This document shows, one piece after another, positions 8,906 through 15,321 of a stretch of 64,000 bases of DNA; within the stretch, counting starts at the first letter, position 1, and every line of letters starts with the position of its first letter. The notes under the pieces were generated by a model. The model was given only the letters and a program-made list of their open reading frames with translations. It was not told where the DNA came from and searched no databases. The position numbers and the translations under genes were made by a program. The stretch comes from UBA7378 sp049611805 (lineage in GTDB: Bacteria > Pseudomonadota > Alphaproteobacteria > RS24), in the NCBI GenBank assembly GCA_049611805.1, contig JBMZAX010000002.1:1-64000 (forward strand). The letters are read 5' to 3'.

Positions 8906-8981
8906 GCACAGGGGTCCGGCGGCAGCCGGTGAGATGATACCCTTCGCACCTGTTTACGGATCATGCCGCTGCAGGGAGTGC
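8906..8981 (+). promoter_or_regulatory. TPP riboswitch (THI element)
   Basis: The conserved blocks of the thiamine pyrophosphate aptamer are present in order. They are GGGGT after a P1 strand GCAC (8906-8909), the GGCGGCAGCC helix, the TGAGATGATACCCTT core (8930-8944), CACCTG, then GGATCATGCC and GCAGGGAGTGC closing P1 with GTGC (8978-8981). The element lies 114 bases before thiC, the classical target. Binding of TPP to such elements lowers expression of thiamine synthesis genes. In Proteobacteria this is usually by hiding the ribosome-binding site. Confidence 0.92.
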
Positions 8982-9019
8982 CGGAAGTTTCACCCCGCAC
9001 TTGTCTGTTCGGCCCCTTA

Positions 9020-9088
9020 CCGCCCCAAACGGGCGGAGCCAGTTAAGCCCAAACGGGCGGAGCCAATAGAGCCCATATGGGCGGAGGA
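9020..9088 (+). repeat. Three tandem hairpin units carrying SD-like GGCGGAG, thiC leader
   Basis: Three units with exact 24-base period start at 9024, 9048 and 9072. Each has CCC, four loop bases and GGGCGGAG. The first is embedded in a stronger hairpin (CCGCCC 9020-9025 with GGGCGG 9031-9036). The third contains the true ribosome-binding site GGAGGA (9083-9088), seven bases before the thiC start. The arrangement lies between the TPP aptamer and the gene, where the riboswitch expression platform should be. Confidence 0.75.
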
Positions 9089-9095
9089 ACAGCCA

Positions 9096-11018
9096 ATGTC
9101 GCAAACCAAATCCCGCGAAGCTTTTTCGGCGAAAGACGCCCGTGTCGATGCCCATTCGGTTGCACCGCTGCCCAATAGCGAGAAAATTTATGTGAGCGGT
9201 ACGCGCGCGGATATTCGCGTGCCGATGCGCAAAATCAACCAGACCGTCACCCCGACCGATATGGGCGGTGAAGAAAACCCGCCAATATTCGTTTACGACA
9301 CATCCGGCCCCTATACCGACCCCAAGGCCGAGATCGACATCCGCAAAGGATTGCCCGCACTGCGCGGCGATTGGATTGGCGCGCGCGATGACACCGAATT
9401 GCTGGACGGGCCGACGAGCGATTATGGCAAAGCGCGGCTGGAAGACGAAAATTTGCGCGCCTTGCGCTTTGACCTGCACCGCACGCCGCGCCGCGCCAAG
9501 CCCGGCCGAAATGTGAGCCAGATGCATTATGCCCGCAAAGGCATCATCACGCCGGAGATGGAGTTTGTCGCCATTCGCGAGAACCAGAACCGCGCCGCCT
9601 ATCTGGAAAGCCTGGCGGCGACCGGCGAACGCGGCGCGCGCATGGCGGCGATGATGACGCGCCAACATGCGGGCGACAGTTTCGGGGCGGCGCTGCCGGA
9701 TGAAATTACGCCGGAATTTGTGCGCGATGAAGTGGCGCGCGGGCGTGCCATTATTCCCGCCAATATCAACCATCCCGAAAGCGAACCGATGATTATCGGC
9801 CGCAATTTTCTGGTCAAAATCAACGGCAATATCGGCAATTCGGCGGTTTCTTCCTCGATCGGCGAAGAAGTTGACAAAATGACATGGGGCATTCGCTGGG
9901 GTGCCGACACGATTATGGATCTGTCGACCGGCAAGCATATTCACGAAACGCGCGAATGGATTATCCGCAATGCGCCGGTGCCGGTGGGCACGGTGCCGAT
10001 TTATCAGGCGCTTGAAAAAGTCGACGGCAAGGCCGAAGAACTTACCTGGGATATTTTCCGCGACACGCTCATCGAGCAGGCCGAACAGGGGGTGGATTAT
10101 TTCACCATCCATGCCGGCGTGCTGTTGCGCTATGTGCCGCTGACGGCGGAACGCATGACCGGCATTGTCTCGCGCGGCGGGTCGATTATGGCGAAATGGT
10201 GCCTGTCGCACCATAGCGAGAGTTTTCTCTATACGCATTTTGAAGAAATTTGCGAAATCATGAAGGCCTATGACGTGTCGTTTTCGCTGGGCGACGGCTT
10301 GCGCCCCGGCTCGGTGTGGGACGCCAATGACAAGGCACAATTGGGCGAATTGGAGACATTGGGCGAGCTGACGCAAATCGCATGGAAACATGATGTGCAG
10401 GTGATGATTGAGGGACCGGGCCATGTGCCGATGCAACTCATCAAGGAAAATATGGACAAGCAGTTGGACTGGTGCGACGAGGCCCCCTTCTACACGCTGG
10501 GGCCGCTGACCACCGATATTGCGCCGGGCTATGACCACATCACCTCGGCAATCGGTGCCGCGCAAATCGGCTGGTACGGCACGGCCATGCTCTGCTATGT
10601 GACGCCGAAAGAACATCTCGGCCTGCCCAATAAGCAAGACGTCAAAGACGGCATCATCACCTATAGGCTGGCCGCCCATGCCGCCGACCTCGCCAAGGGG
10701 CATCCGGGCGCGCAAATCCGCGACAATGCGCTGTCAAAGGCGCGCTTCGAGTTTCGCTGGGAAGACCAGTTCAACCTCGCGCTCGACCCCGACACGGCGC
10801 GCGCATATCACGATGAAACCCTGCCCAAGCAATCCATGAAAGTGGCGCATTTCTGCTCGATGTGCGGGCCGCATTTCTGCTCGATGAAAATCACGCAAGA
10901 CGTGCGCGACTATGCCGCCAAGCTGAACATGGACCCCGAAGAGGCGCTGAAAGCGGGCATGGCGGAAAAATCCACCGAGTTCCGCATTGGCGGCGCGCAA
11001 GTTTATAAGAAAGTGTGA
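9096..11018 (+). CDS. thiC: Phosphomethylpyrimidine synthase ThiC
   Basis: Radical SAM enzyme of 640 residues that rearranges aminoimidazole ribotide to hydroxymethylpyrimidine phosphate in thiamine synthesis. The ThiC-specific C-terminal cluster motif CSMCGPHFC supplies C587, C590 and C595 for the 4Fe-4S centre. The N-terminal ThiC domain and core sequences such as NINHPESEPM and TTDIAPGYDH are well conserved. The ATG at 9096 is chosen because GGAGGA precedes it by seven bases. An in-frame ATG at 8934 lies within the riboswitch and is rejected. The TPP riboswitch upstream explains its control. No other thi genes are nearby. Confidence 0.97.
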   Translation: MSQTKSREAFSAKDARVDAHSVAPLPNSEKIYVSGTRADIRVPMRKINQTVTPTDMGGEENPPIFVYDTSGPYTDPKAEIDIRKGLPALRGDWIGARDDTELLDGPTSDYGKARLEDENLRALRFDLHRTPRRAKPGRNVSQMHYARKGIITPEMEFVAIRENQNRAAYLESLAATGERGARMAAMMTRQHAGDSFGAALPDEITPEFVRDEVARGRAIIPANINHPESEPMIIGRNFLVKINGNIGNSAVSSSIGEEVDKMTWGIRWGADTIMDLSTGKHIHETREWIIRNAPVPVGTVPIYQALEKVDGKAEELTWDIFRDTLIEQAEQGVDYFTIHAGVLLRYVPLTAERMTGIVSRGGSIMAKWCLSHHSESFLYTHFEEICEIMKAYDVSFSLGDGLRPGSVWDANDKAQLGELETLGELTQIAWKHDVQVMIEGPGHVPMQLIKENMDKQLDWCDEAPFYTLGPLTTDIAPGYDHITSAIGAAQIGWYGTAMLCYVTPKEHLGLPNKQDVKDGIITYRLAAHAADLAKGHPGAQIRDNALSKARFEFRWEDQFNLALDPDTARAYHDETLPKQSMKVAHFCSMCGPHFCSMKITQDVRDYAAKLNMDPEEALKAGMAEKSTEFRIGGAQVYKKV

Positions 11019-11053
11019 GGGGGCTTCGGGGCGTGCGGTTCCGTTTTTTCTTT

Positions 11054-12262
11054 CTAAAGAAACTTCGCAAGTGAATTTTCTGTCGCCCAAGTTGCTTCCC
11101 ATTCAGCCTCATTACTCTCCCCTGCTTTCGGTGAGGGGTGTATGAGCACCTCATCGGGAACAAAACCTTCATAAAACTTTGAAAAGTATCTATTGGTACG
11201 TTTGCCCAAAACAATCACTTGTTTGGCTCTTTGTACCAATTCGAGGTTAAACATCTTGGCAAGTGCCACTGCTTCTTCAATTTCTTCGACGGTTAGCGAG
11301 TTCAGTCGCCTATGGCTTATATTTACAAAGCAGATGCCTCTGGAATCGAGCAAATCATGAAACAGAACCGTCGGATTCTTATAATCACGACGGACCATTT
11401 CTTCGGTCAATCCCAGTGATTTTATGACCGTGCCGCCACTACACCCTGCCTGAAACAACTCATAGTGGGAATTTTTGCAGAATGCCACACCATTACCGCC
11501 TTTGGGATAAGGGTCTTGACCGACTATTAGAACCTTGATTTCGCTCAAATTTTTGGCATCGGCATAATATTTTTCAGCAAAGGCACCCCATCCGTCAGAG
11601 ACGCCCTCTAGCGTGGTTTCAATATCGGGTTTGGCGTCTGGACTTGCTACAGAACCGCTGTTTTTCTGAGAGTTGATGCCTAATGCCTTGGCAATATGCT
11701 GTAAATTCGCATCATTTATGTGAGTTTCGCCACTGGTAATTTCGCCCAATATTCTGACAACATTGGACAGGTCGCAAATGTTGAACCATTTCGACACTCC
11801 ATGACCCAAGGTTAATGCAAGATTGTTGGTGTCGCATTCAATCTTTTCATGGAATAGAACTAGGGCGTTTATATGGCCGAGATTCACCCAGTCGGCATAA
11901 TTTTCTGGCAAGTGGGTTTTCAATTTATCCAATAATGCGAATTTATAATTATGCAGTTGTCTGTAAGGGTTGACTCTGCCTTCGTTGATAGTAGCAACAC
12001 GATTATTTTTGGTAATCTTCCAAGGAGCGTTTTCCGATATTTCCAGTGCGCCGCCATAATTTTTGAAGTCAACGACAATAATGGCATCGTCTTTGATAAT
12101 TATAGCATCCAACTCTTTGCCGCTTACGAATATATTACCGATCATAAACAGCCTTTCGTTTGATGATTGGAAGTTTTTCTCCAGTATCTCAACGAACCTA
12201 TTCCAAAAACTATTTTCGTGTGGCGTTGAAAACTGGGCCTCCAAATGGCACTCAAACGCCAT
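11054..12262 (-). CDS. NERD nuclease-like domain fused to a uracil-DNA-glycosylase-like domain
   Basis: Predicted 402-residue two-domain protein. Residues about 1-195 look like a NERD (nuclease-related) domain: the PD-(D/E)xK-type residues are E50, D52 and D65-x-K67 (KELDAIII then VVDFKNYGG). Residues about 210-402 look like a family-1 uracil-DNA glycosylase. Motif A is GQDPYP (248-253), which carries the catalytic-type D250 and Y252; F261 stacks in GVAF. N314 in FVNISH matches the uracil-reading Asn, and motif B is HPSP (375-378). The usual His after GQDPY is Pro and the Leu-loop after HPSP is altered. The start at 12262 gives an ATGGCGTTTGA overlap with the upstream small gene; ATG at 12280 or TTG at 12316 are alternatives. 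The region is AT-richer than its neighbours, suggesting transfer. Function is unproven; base excision plus strand cleavage is an inference. Confidence 0.8.
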   Translation of the reverse strand: MAFECHLEAQFSTPHENSFWNRFVEILEKNFQSSNERLFMIGNIFVSGKELDAIIIKDDAIIVVDFKNYGGALEISENAPWKITKNNRVATINEGRVNPYRQLHNYKFALLDKLKTHLPENYADWVNLGHINALVLFHEKIECDTNNLALTLGHGVSKWFNICDLSNVVRILGEITSGETHINDANLQHIAKALGINSQKNSGSVASPDAKPDIETTLEGVSDGWGAFAEKYYADAKNLSEIKVLIVGQDPYPKGGNGVAFCKNSHYELFQAGCSGGTVIKSLGLTEEMVRRDYKNPTVLFHDLLDSRGICFVNISHRRLNSLTVEEIEEAVALAKMFNLELVQRAKQVIVLGKRTNRYFSKFYEGFVPDEVLIHPSPKAGESNEAEWEATWATENSLAKFL

Positions 12263-12512
12263 AATATTTTGCCAATTCATCAATCGGATAGATAAAAACG
12301 TTGTTGAATTCGCCAAAATCAGGGATGCACGAGTGAATGTCTCCCAGCGCTTGCACGGCCAATTCTTTGCCTTCTTTTCCGTTTTCCCCGTTATTATTGG
12401 GTTCTATGTCATACTTCTTTTTAAACGCCCATATCGACAAATACTCTTTGTCGTTAATTTTATAGTGACCGTTATTTACATATTCTGGGCTATTTTTGTC
12501 ATATTGCGCCAT
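12252..12512 (-). CDS. Small protein of unknown function, coupled to the NERD-UDG gene
   Basis: I do not recognise this 86-residue protein. It is polar and acidic (14 Asp/Glu against 9 Lys), has no arginine at all and is rich in Asn and Tyr, unlike neighbouring high-GC genes. No membrane segment or signal peptide is visible. GGGGAG precedes the ATG by three bases. Its stop overlaps the start of the NERD-UDG gene by 11 bases, so translation is likely coupled and a shared role is probable. It might be a partner, inhibitor or specificity subunit, but nothing in the sequence decides this. Confidence 0.65.
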   Translation of the reverse strand: MAQYDKNSPEYVNNGHYKINDKEYLSIWAFKKKYDIEPNNNGENGKEGKELAVQALGDIHSCIPDFGEFNNVFIYPIDELAKYYGV

Positions 12513-12550
12513 CGTCTCCCCGCGTCTCGCGTCTTGTTATTGTTAACCGA

Positions 12551-12579
12551 AGCCTAGCCACCGTGCGGGTCTAGTTCAA
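12551..12579 (-). promoter_or_regulatory. Candidate promoter of the small protein/NERD-UDG pair
   Basis: On the minus strand TTGAAC (12574-12579) and TAGGCT (12551-12556) are 17 bases apart, about 39 bases before the small gene. The -35 box overlaps the last codons of the upstream P450, so read-through from the P450 is also possible. Based on motif likeness only. Confidence 0.35.
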
Positions 12580-13908
12580 GCCCATATCGACTTCCAGATG
12601 CGAGATGGCGTTGACGAAATTATTCGGCGCATGGCGCTGATTGCCCGTCCACGCAATGTTTGGAAAGCGGTCGAGAATGCGCCGATAGGCGGTTTCCAGC
12701 TGCATATTGGCAATGCGCTGGCCGAGGCAGACATGCGGGCCGGTGCCGAAAGCAAGATGGTCGTCGACATTATTGCGGTGCATGTCCATGCGGTCGGGGT
12801 CGACAAACACATCCGGGTCGCGATTGGCCGCGCCGTAATACATGACGACTTTTTCACCGGGCATGATTTGCTGGCCGGAAAACTCGGCTTCGGCCAGCGC
12901 GGTGCGGCGCATATACATAACCGGCGACACCAGCCGCAGGGCTTCGGGCACCATTTTCGGCACCAGATTCGGGTCGTCCAGCAGCATTTGCTTCTGGTCT
13001 TGAAATTGGGTCAACAGCCGCATTGTGCCCGACAGTGAATTGCGGGTCGTGTCATTGCCGGCAAAAATAATCAACAGCCATGAGCCGTCGAGATAGGACT
13101 GGTTCATCGGCTCGCCGTCAACTTCCGTGGTGGCGATGACGGTGAGCAAATCGTCGCGCGGATTGCGGCGGCGGTCTTCCAGCACTTTCTGGCCGTAGCG
13201 GAACATTTGCCGGATATTCCAGAGAAATTTCATGATGAAAAGCGGCGTTACTTTGGCGTCGGGGTCGGTGATGATGTATTGGGCAATTTCCAGATAATGC
13301 ATCCAGCGTACGATTTTCGGACGGTCTTTTTCGTCAATGCCCAGCATTTCGCACAAAGTGTACATGGGCAGCCATTCGGAAAAATTCGTCACCAGATCGA
13401 CCTTGCCGTCATTTTTGCGCGCCTTGGCCTCCATATCGTCGAGGAGACGGTCGACTTCCTTTTCGACGCTCAATTGCAGGCGCGCGATATAATCGGGTGT
13501 GAAAAACGGCCGATGCGCCATGCGCAACGGAATGTGGAAGGGCTGGTCCAAATTGATCATGGAGTTCAGCGCCGCCGCGCGCAGGCGTTCGGGGCCCGCC
13601 GCTTTTTCGCTATAGCCCATCAAAATGCCGCCCGTGCCGGAAGAAAATGTCTTGGCGTCAAGGTCGCATTTTTTGACATCCTCATGGCGCGTCAGCGACC
13701 AGAAACCGGCCACATCTATATCCGCCGGCGGCTGCCACCAGGCGACCGGCGCCTGGGCGCGCAATTTGTGAAACCACTCATAAGGCTGGCCGTGCTCTGC
13801 AAAAGCCATCAAATCCATCAGGTCAAAGCCTTCCGGCGTCTGATATTTGATATGCGGCGGGCGGTAATTATTGTCTTCCGGCTCAATAATGTCGGAAAGC
13901 GTTTGCAT
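12571..13908 (-). CDS. Bacterial cytochrome P450 (second copy, distinct family)
   Basis: Haem-thiolate monooxygenase of 445 residues. FGTGPHVCLGQR places the proximal Cys at residue 394. The I-helix motif is AGNDTTRNS and the K-helix ExxR motif lies in PEALRLVSP. The haem loop resembles that of the P450 at 7430-8710, but the N-terminal halves differ clearly, so the two are not a recent duplication. GGAG lies seven bases before the ATG. No ferredoxin or reductase gene is adjacent; electrons would have to come from partners encoded elsewhere. Substrate class cannot be assigned with confidence from sequence alone. Confidence 0.92.
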   Translation of the reverse strand: MQTLSDIIEPEDNNYRPPHIKYQTPEGFDLMDLMAFAEHGQPYEWFHKLRAQAPVAWWQPPADIDVAGFWSLTRHEDVKKCDLDAKTFSSGTGGILMGYSEKAAGPERLRAAALNSMINLDQPFHIPLRMAHRPFFTPDYIARLQLSVEKEVDRLLDDMEAKARKNDGKVDLVTNFSEWLPMYTLCEMLGIDEKDRPKIVRWMHYLEIAQYIITDPDAKVTPLFIMKFLWNIRQMFRYGQKVLEDRRRNPRDDLLTVIATTEVDGEPMNQSYLDGSWLLIIFAGNDTTRNSLSGTMRLLTQFQDQKQMLLDDPNLVPKMVPEALRLVSPVMYMRRTALAEAEFSGQQIMPGEKVVMYYGAANRDPDVFVDPDRMDMHRNNVDDHLAFGTGPHVCLGQRIANMQLETAYRRILDRFPNIAWTGNQRHAPNNFVNAISHLEVDMGLN

Positions 13909-13939
13909 GGGGGATCTCCGTCAAATTCAATGTGAGGAA

Positions 13940-13967
13940 GATATAAAACCCGAACCGGTCACATCAA
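13940..13967 (-). promoter_or_regulatory. Candidate promoter of the second P450
   Basis: On the minus strand TTGATG (13962-13967) and TATATC (13940-13945) are 16 bases apart, about 31 bases before the start codon. The spacer holds the palindrome ACCGGT (13954-13959). Assigned from motif likeness only. Confidence 0.4.
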
Positions 13968-13992
13968 GTTGAAAAAATGCCGCGCCCGGGCT

Positions 13993-14358
13993 TTAAAGCG
14001 CCGCCCAGCCAAGCCCGCCAACGGCCAGCAGCAAATAGGCACCGGGCAATGAGATGAGGTTTTTATGCCCCGTTAGATAAAGCCCGATAAAAACCCCGGC
14101 GCCCAAAAAGCTCATCACAATAATCGGCACCGCAATGAGCGCCGCATCCGGATTATTGGCGACGTAGAAGAGCGTCAACGCGCTCACCAGAAGTTGCACA
14201 CTAAACGCATCCCACGAAACGGCGGAAAGCGACTTTGTTATGTCCTCCATCTCCGACGCATTGATATTGCCGAGATATATTTTGCGCCCCCAAATCCCGT
14301 GGATAATCGTGGCCGCCAAAGCCACGCCCGCCGCACTCATCCAAAGCCAGTAAGTCAT
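13993..14358 (-). CDS. Small four-helix membrane protein, unknown function
   Basis: I do not recognise a named family. The 121-residue product has about four hydrophobic segments, near residues 4-22, 51-68, 75-95 and 102-120. A short polar loop after helix 1 contains GNINASEMEDITKSL. It would sit in the inner membrane. GGGAG lies six bases before the ATG, which supports the start. It is followed after 84 bases by the second P450 on the same strand, but a separate P450 promoter candidate lies between them. Confidence 0.72.
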   Translation of the reverse strand: MTYWLWMSAAGVALAATIIHGIWGRKIYLGNINASEMEDITKSLSAVSWDAFSVQLLVSALTLFYVANNPDAALIAVPIIVMSFLGAGVFIGLYLTGHKNLISLPGAYLLLAVGGLGWAAL

Positions 14359-14420
14359 GAAAATCTCCCTTTTCGTCAGTCTATGCGCAAGCGGCGACGC
14401 GGCACAAGCGCGGGTTTTGC

Positions 14421-14448
14421 TTGAACCTGCGCGCCAGAGTTTTATAAA
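14421..14448 (+). promoter_or_regulatory. Candidate promoter for tRNA-Ser transcription
   Basis: TTGAAC (14421-14426) and TATAAA (14443-14448) are 16 bases apart, a good sigma-70 match for this class. Transcription would start near 14456 and run through the tRNA remnant into the intact tRNA-Ser about 100 bases downstream. No comparably good promoter precedes the intact copy. Confidence 0.5.
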
Positions 14449-14460
14449 ACTGTTTGTCTC

Positions 14461-14511
14461 GAGACGCAGAGGTGCCGGACGCTATAAGCGCTTGGTGAGC
14501 CGGGGGCGAAC
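14461..14511 (+). pseudogene. Decayed partial copy of tRNA-Ser
   Basis: GAGACGCAGAGGTGCCGGA (14461-14479) matches 18 of 19 bases at 14552-14570, the 5' flank and first 14 bases of the intact tRNA-Ser. Similarity extends upstream to a shared GCGCCAGAGT (14431 and 14525). About 20 bases downstream a T-arm-like GGGGGCGAACCCC follows, while the anticodon arm and acceptor 3' strand are missing. This looks like a tandem duplication of about 91-94 bases that has eroded. The rest of the 14359-14770 interval holds the intact tRNA, regulatory repeats and no gene. Confidence 0.5.
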
Positions 14512-14556
14512 CCCAGCGCGCCTTGCGCCAGAGTGTTCGAAATCTCTCAACGAGAC

Positions 14557-14646
14557 GGAGAGGTGCCGGAGTGGTTGAACGGGGCGGTCTCGAAAACCGT
14601 TGTGCGCGCAAGCGTACCGAGGGTTCGAATCCCTCTCTCTCCGCCA
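14557..14646 (+). tRNA. tRNA-Ser (anticodon CGA)
   Basis: A 90-nt class II tRNA including an encoded CCA. The acceptor strand GGAGAGG pairs with TCTCTCC (one G-T pair), followed by discriminator G and CCA (14644-14646). The D arm contains GTGGTTGAACGG. The anticodon stem-loop CGGTCTCGAAAACCG exposes CGA, reading UCG. A long variable arm, typical of tRNA-Ser, precedes the T arm GAGGGTTCGAATCCCTC. Confidence 0.95.
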
Positions 14647-14693
14647 CCGGCCTTTGCAACAAAACAGAACAACCCCACAATGATAGACTTTGC

Positions 14694-14754
14694 CGGACAG
14701 TGAGCTATCCTGAGCGGACAGTTCATAATAACGGGCCTTGATATTATCGGCCCG
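14694..14754 (+). promoter_or_regulatory. Direct and inverted repeats upstream of nnrU
   Basis: CGGACAGT occurs at 14694-14701 and again at 14715-14722, exactly 21 bases (two helical turns) apart. It is followed by an inverted repeat CGGGCC-N11-GGCCCG (14732-14754) that ends 16 bases before the nnrU start. CATAAT at 14724-14729 could serve as a -10 box. These look like regulator-binding sites or a leader hairpin. Confidence 0.35.
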
Positions 14755-14770
14755 GAAACGGGGGGACGTT

Positions 14771-15310
14771 ATGACATTATTGGTTTTGGGCAGCATTCTT
14801 TTTCTGGCCAGTCACATGATTTCCGCATTTGGGCTTCGCGCCAGAGTGGAAGCCATTGGCGGCCACCATGCCTATATGGGGCTGGTTACTGTTTTGTCGG
14901 TCATCAGCCTGACACTCATTGTTATGGGATATCAGCAAACAAGCTATCAGCAGGTCTGGATGCCTTTGCCGGCGTCATCCGCATTGGCGAATTATCTTAT
15001 GCCGATTGCGACCATATTGATTGTCGCGGGCAATATTCCCGGCAATATCGGGCGACACATCAAGCATCCCATGTTGACGGGTATTGCCGTTTGGGCGTTT
15101 TTGCACCTGCTGGCAAATGGCGATCTGTCTTCGACCATCATCTTTATTACTTTCGGCGGCTATGCAATATACAGGCGCATGACCCTGCAACCGCAAGCCG
15201 CTGAGAGCAAACCGATTTACTGGGATGGTCTGGCCATAGCCCTTGGCTTATTGGTCTATGGGTTGTTCTATCGCTTCCATGAGGCCCTGAGCGGGGTTGG
15301 ACTTTCATAA
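14771..15310 (+). CDS. nnrU: NnrU family membrane protein
   Basis: Inner-membrane protein of 179 residues with about five hydrophobic segments. It matches the NnrU family by its N-terminal FLASHMISAFGLR, the central GNIPGNIGRHIKHPMLTG motif (conserved His-Pro-Met) and overall size. The family was named from a gene near nitrite/nitric oxide reductases, but many members occur without denitrification genes, as here; a role in isoprenoid-type reduction has been suggested for relatives. GGGGG five bases before the ATG at 14771 decides the start; a frame continuing to 14738 lacks such a site. It probably shares a transcript with the next gene, 11 bases on. Confidence 0.85.
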   Translation: MTLLVLGSILFLASHMISAFGLRARVEAIGGHHAYMGLVTVLSVISLTLIVMGYQQTSYQQVWMPLPASSALANYLMPIATILIVAGNIPGNIGRHIKHPMLTGIAVWAFLHLLANGDLSSTIIFITFGGYAIYRRMTLQPQAAESKPIYWDGLAIALGLLVYGLFYRFHEALSGVGLS

Positions 15311-15321
15311 GGTAAACAGTG

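Noticed and set aside
8934..9095. Longer ThiC starting at ATG 8934
   Set aside because: That ATG is inside the TPP aptamer core; the ATG at 9096 has an ideal GGAGGA site and the canonical ThiC N-terminus.
8961..10715. A 584-codon open frame on the minus strand opposite thiC
   Set aside because: It lies fully antisense to thiC and its riboswitch leader; the product is Arg/His-rich without motifs.
11019..11053. Possible bidirectional terminator between thiC and the NERD-UDG gene (TTTCTTT-CT-AAAGAAA)
   Set aside because: The stem is entirely A-T rich and short, so a functional terminator cannot be supported from sequence alone.
14357..14578. Short open frames across the tRNA-Ser leader
   Set aside because: They overlap the tRNA promoter, the tRNA remnant and the tRNA itself and have no coding features.
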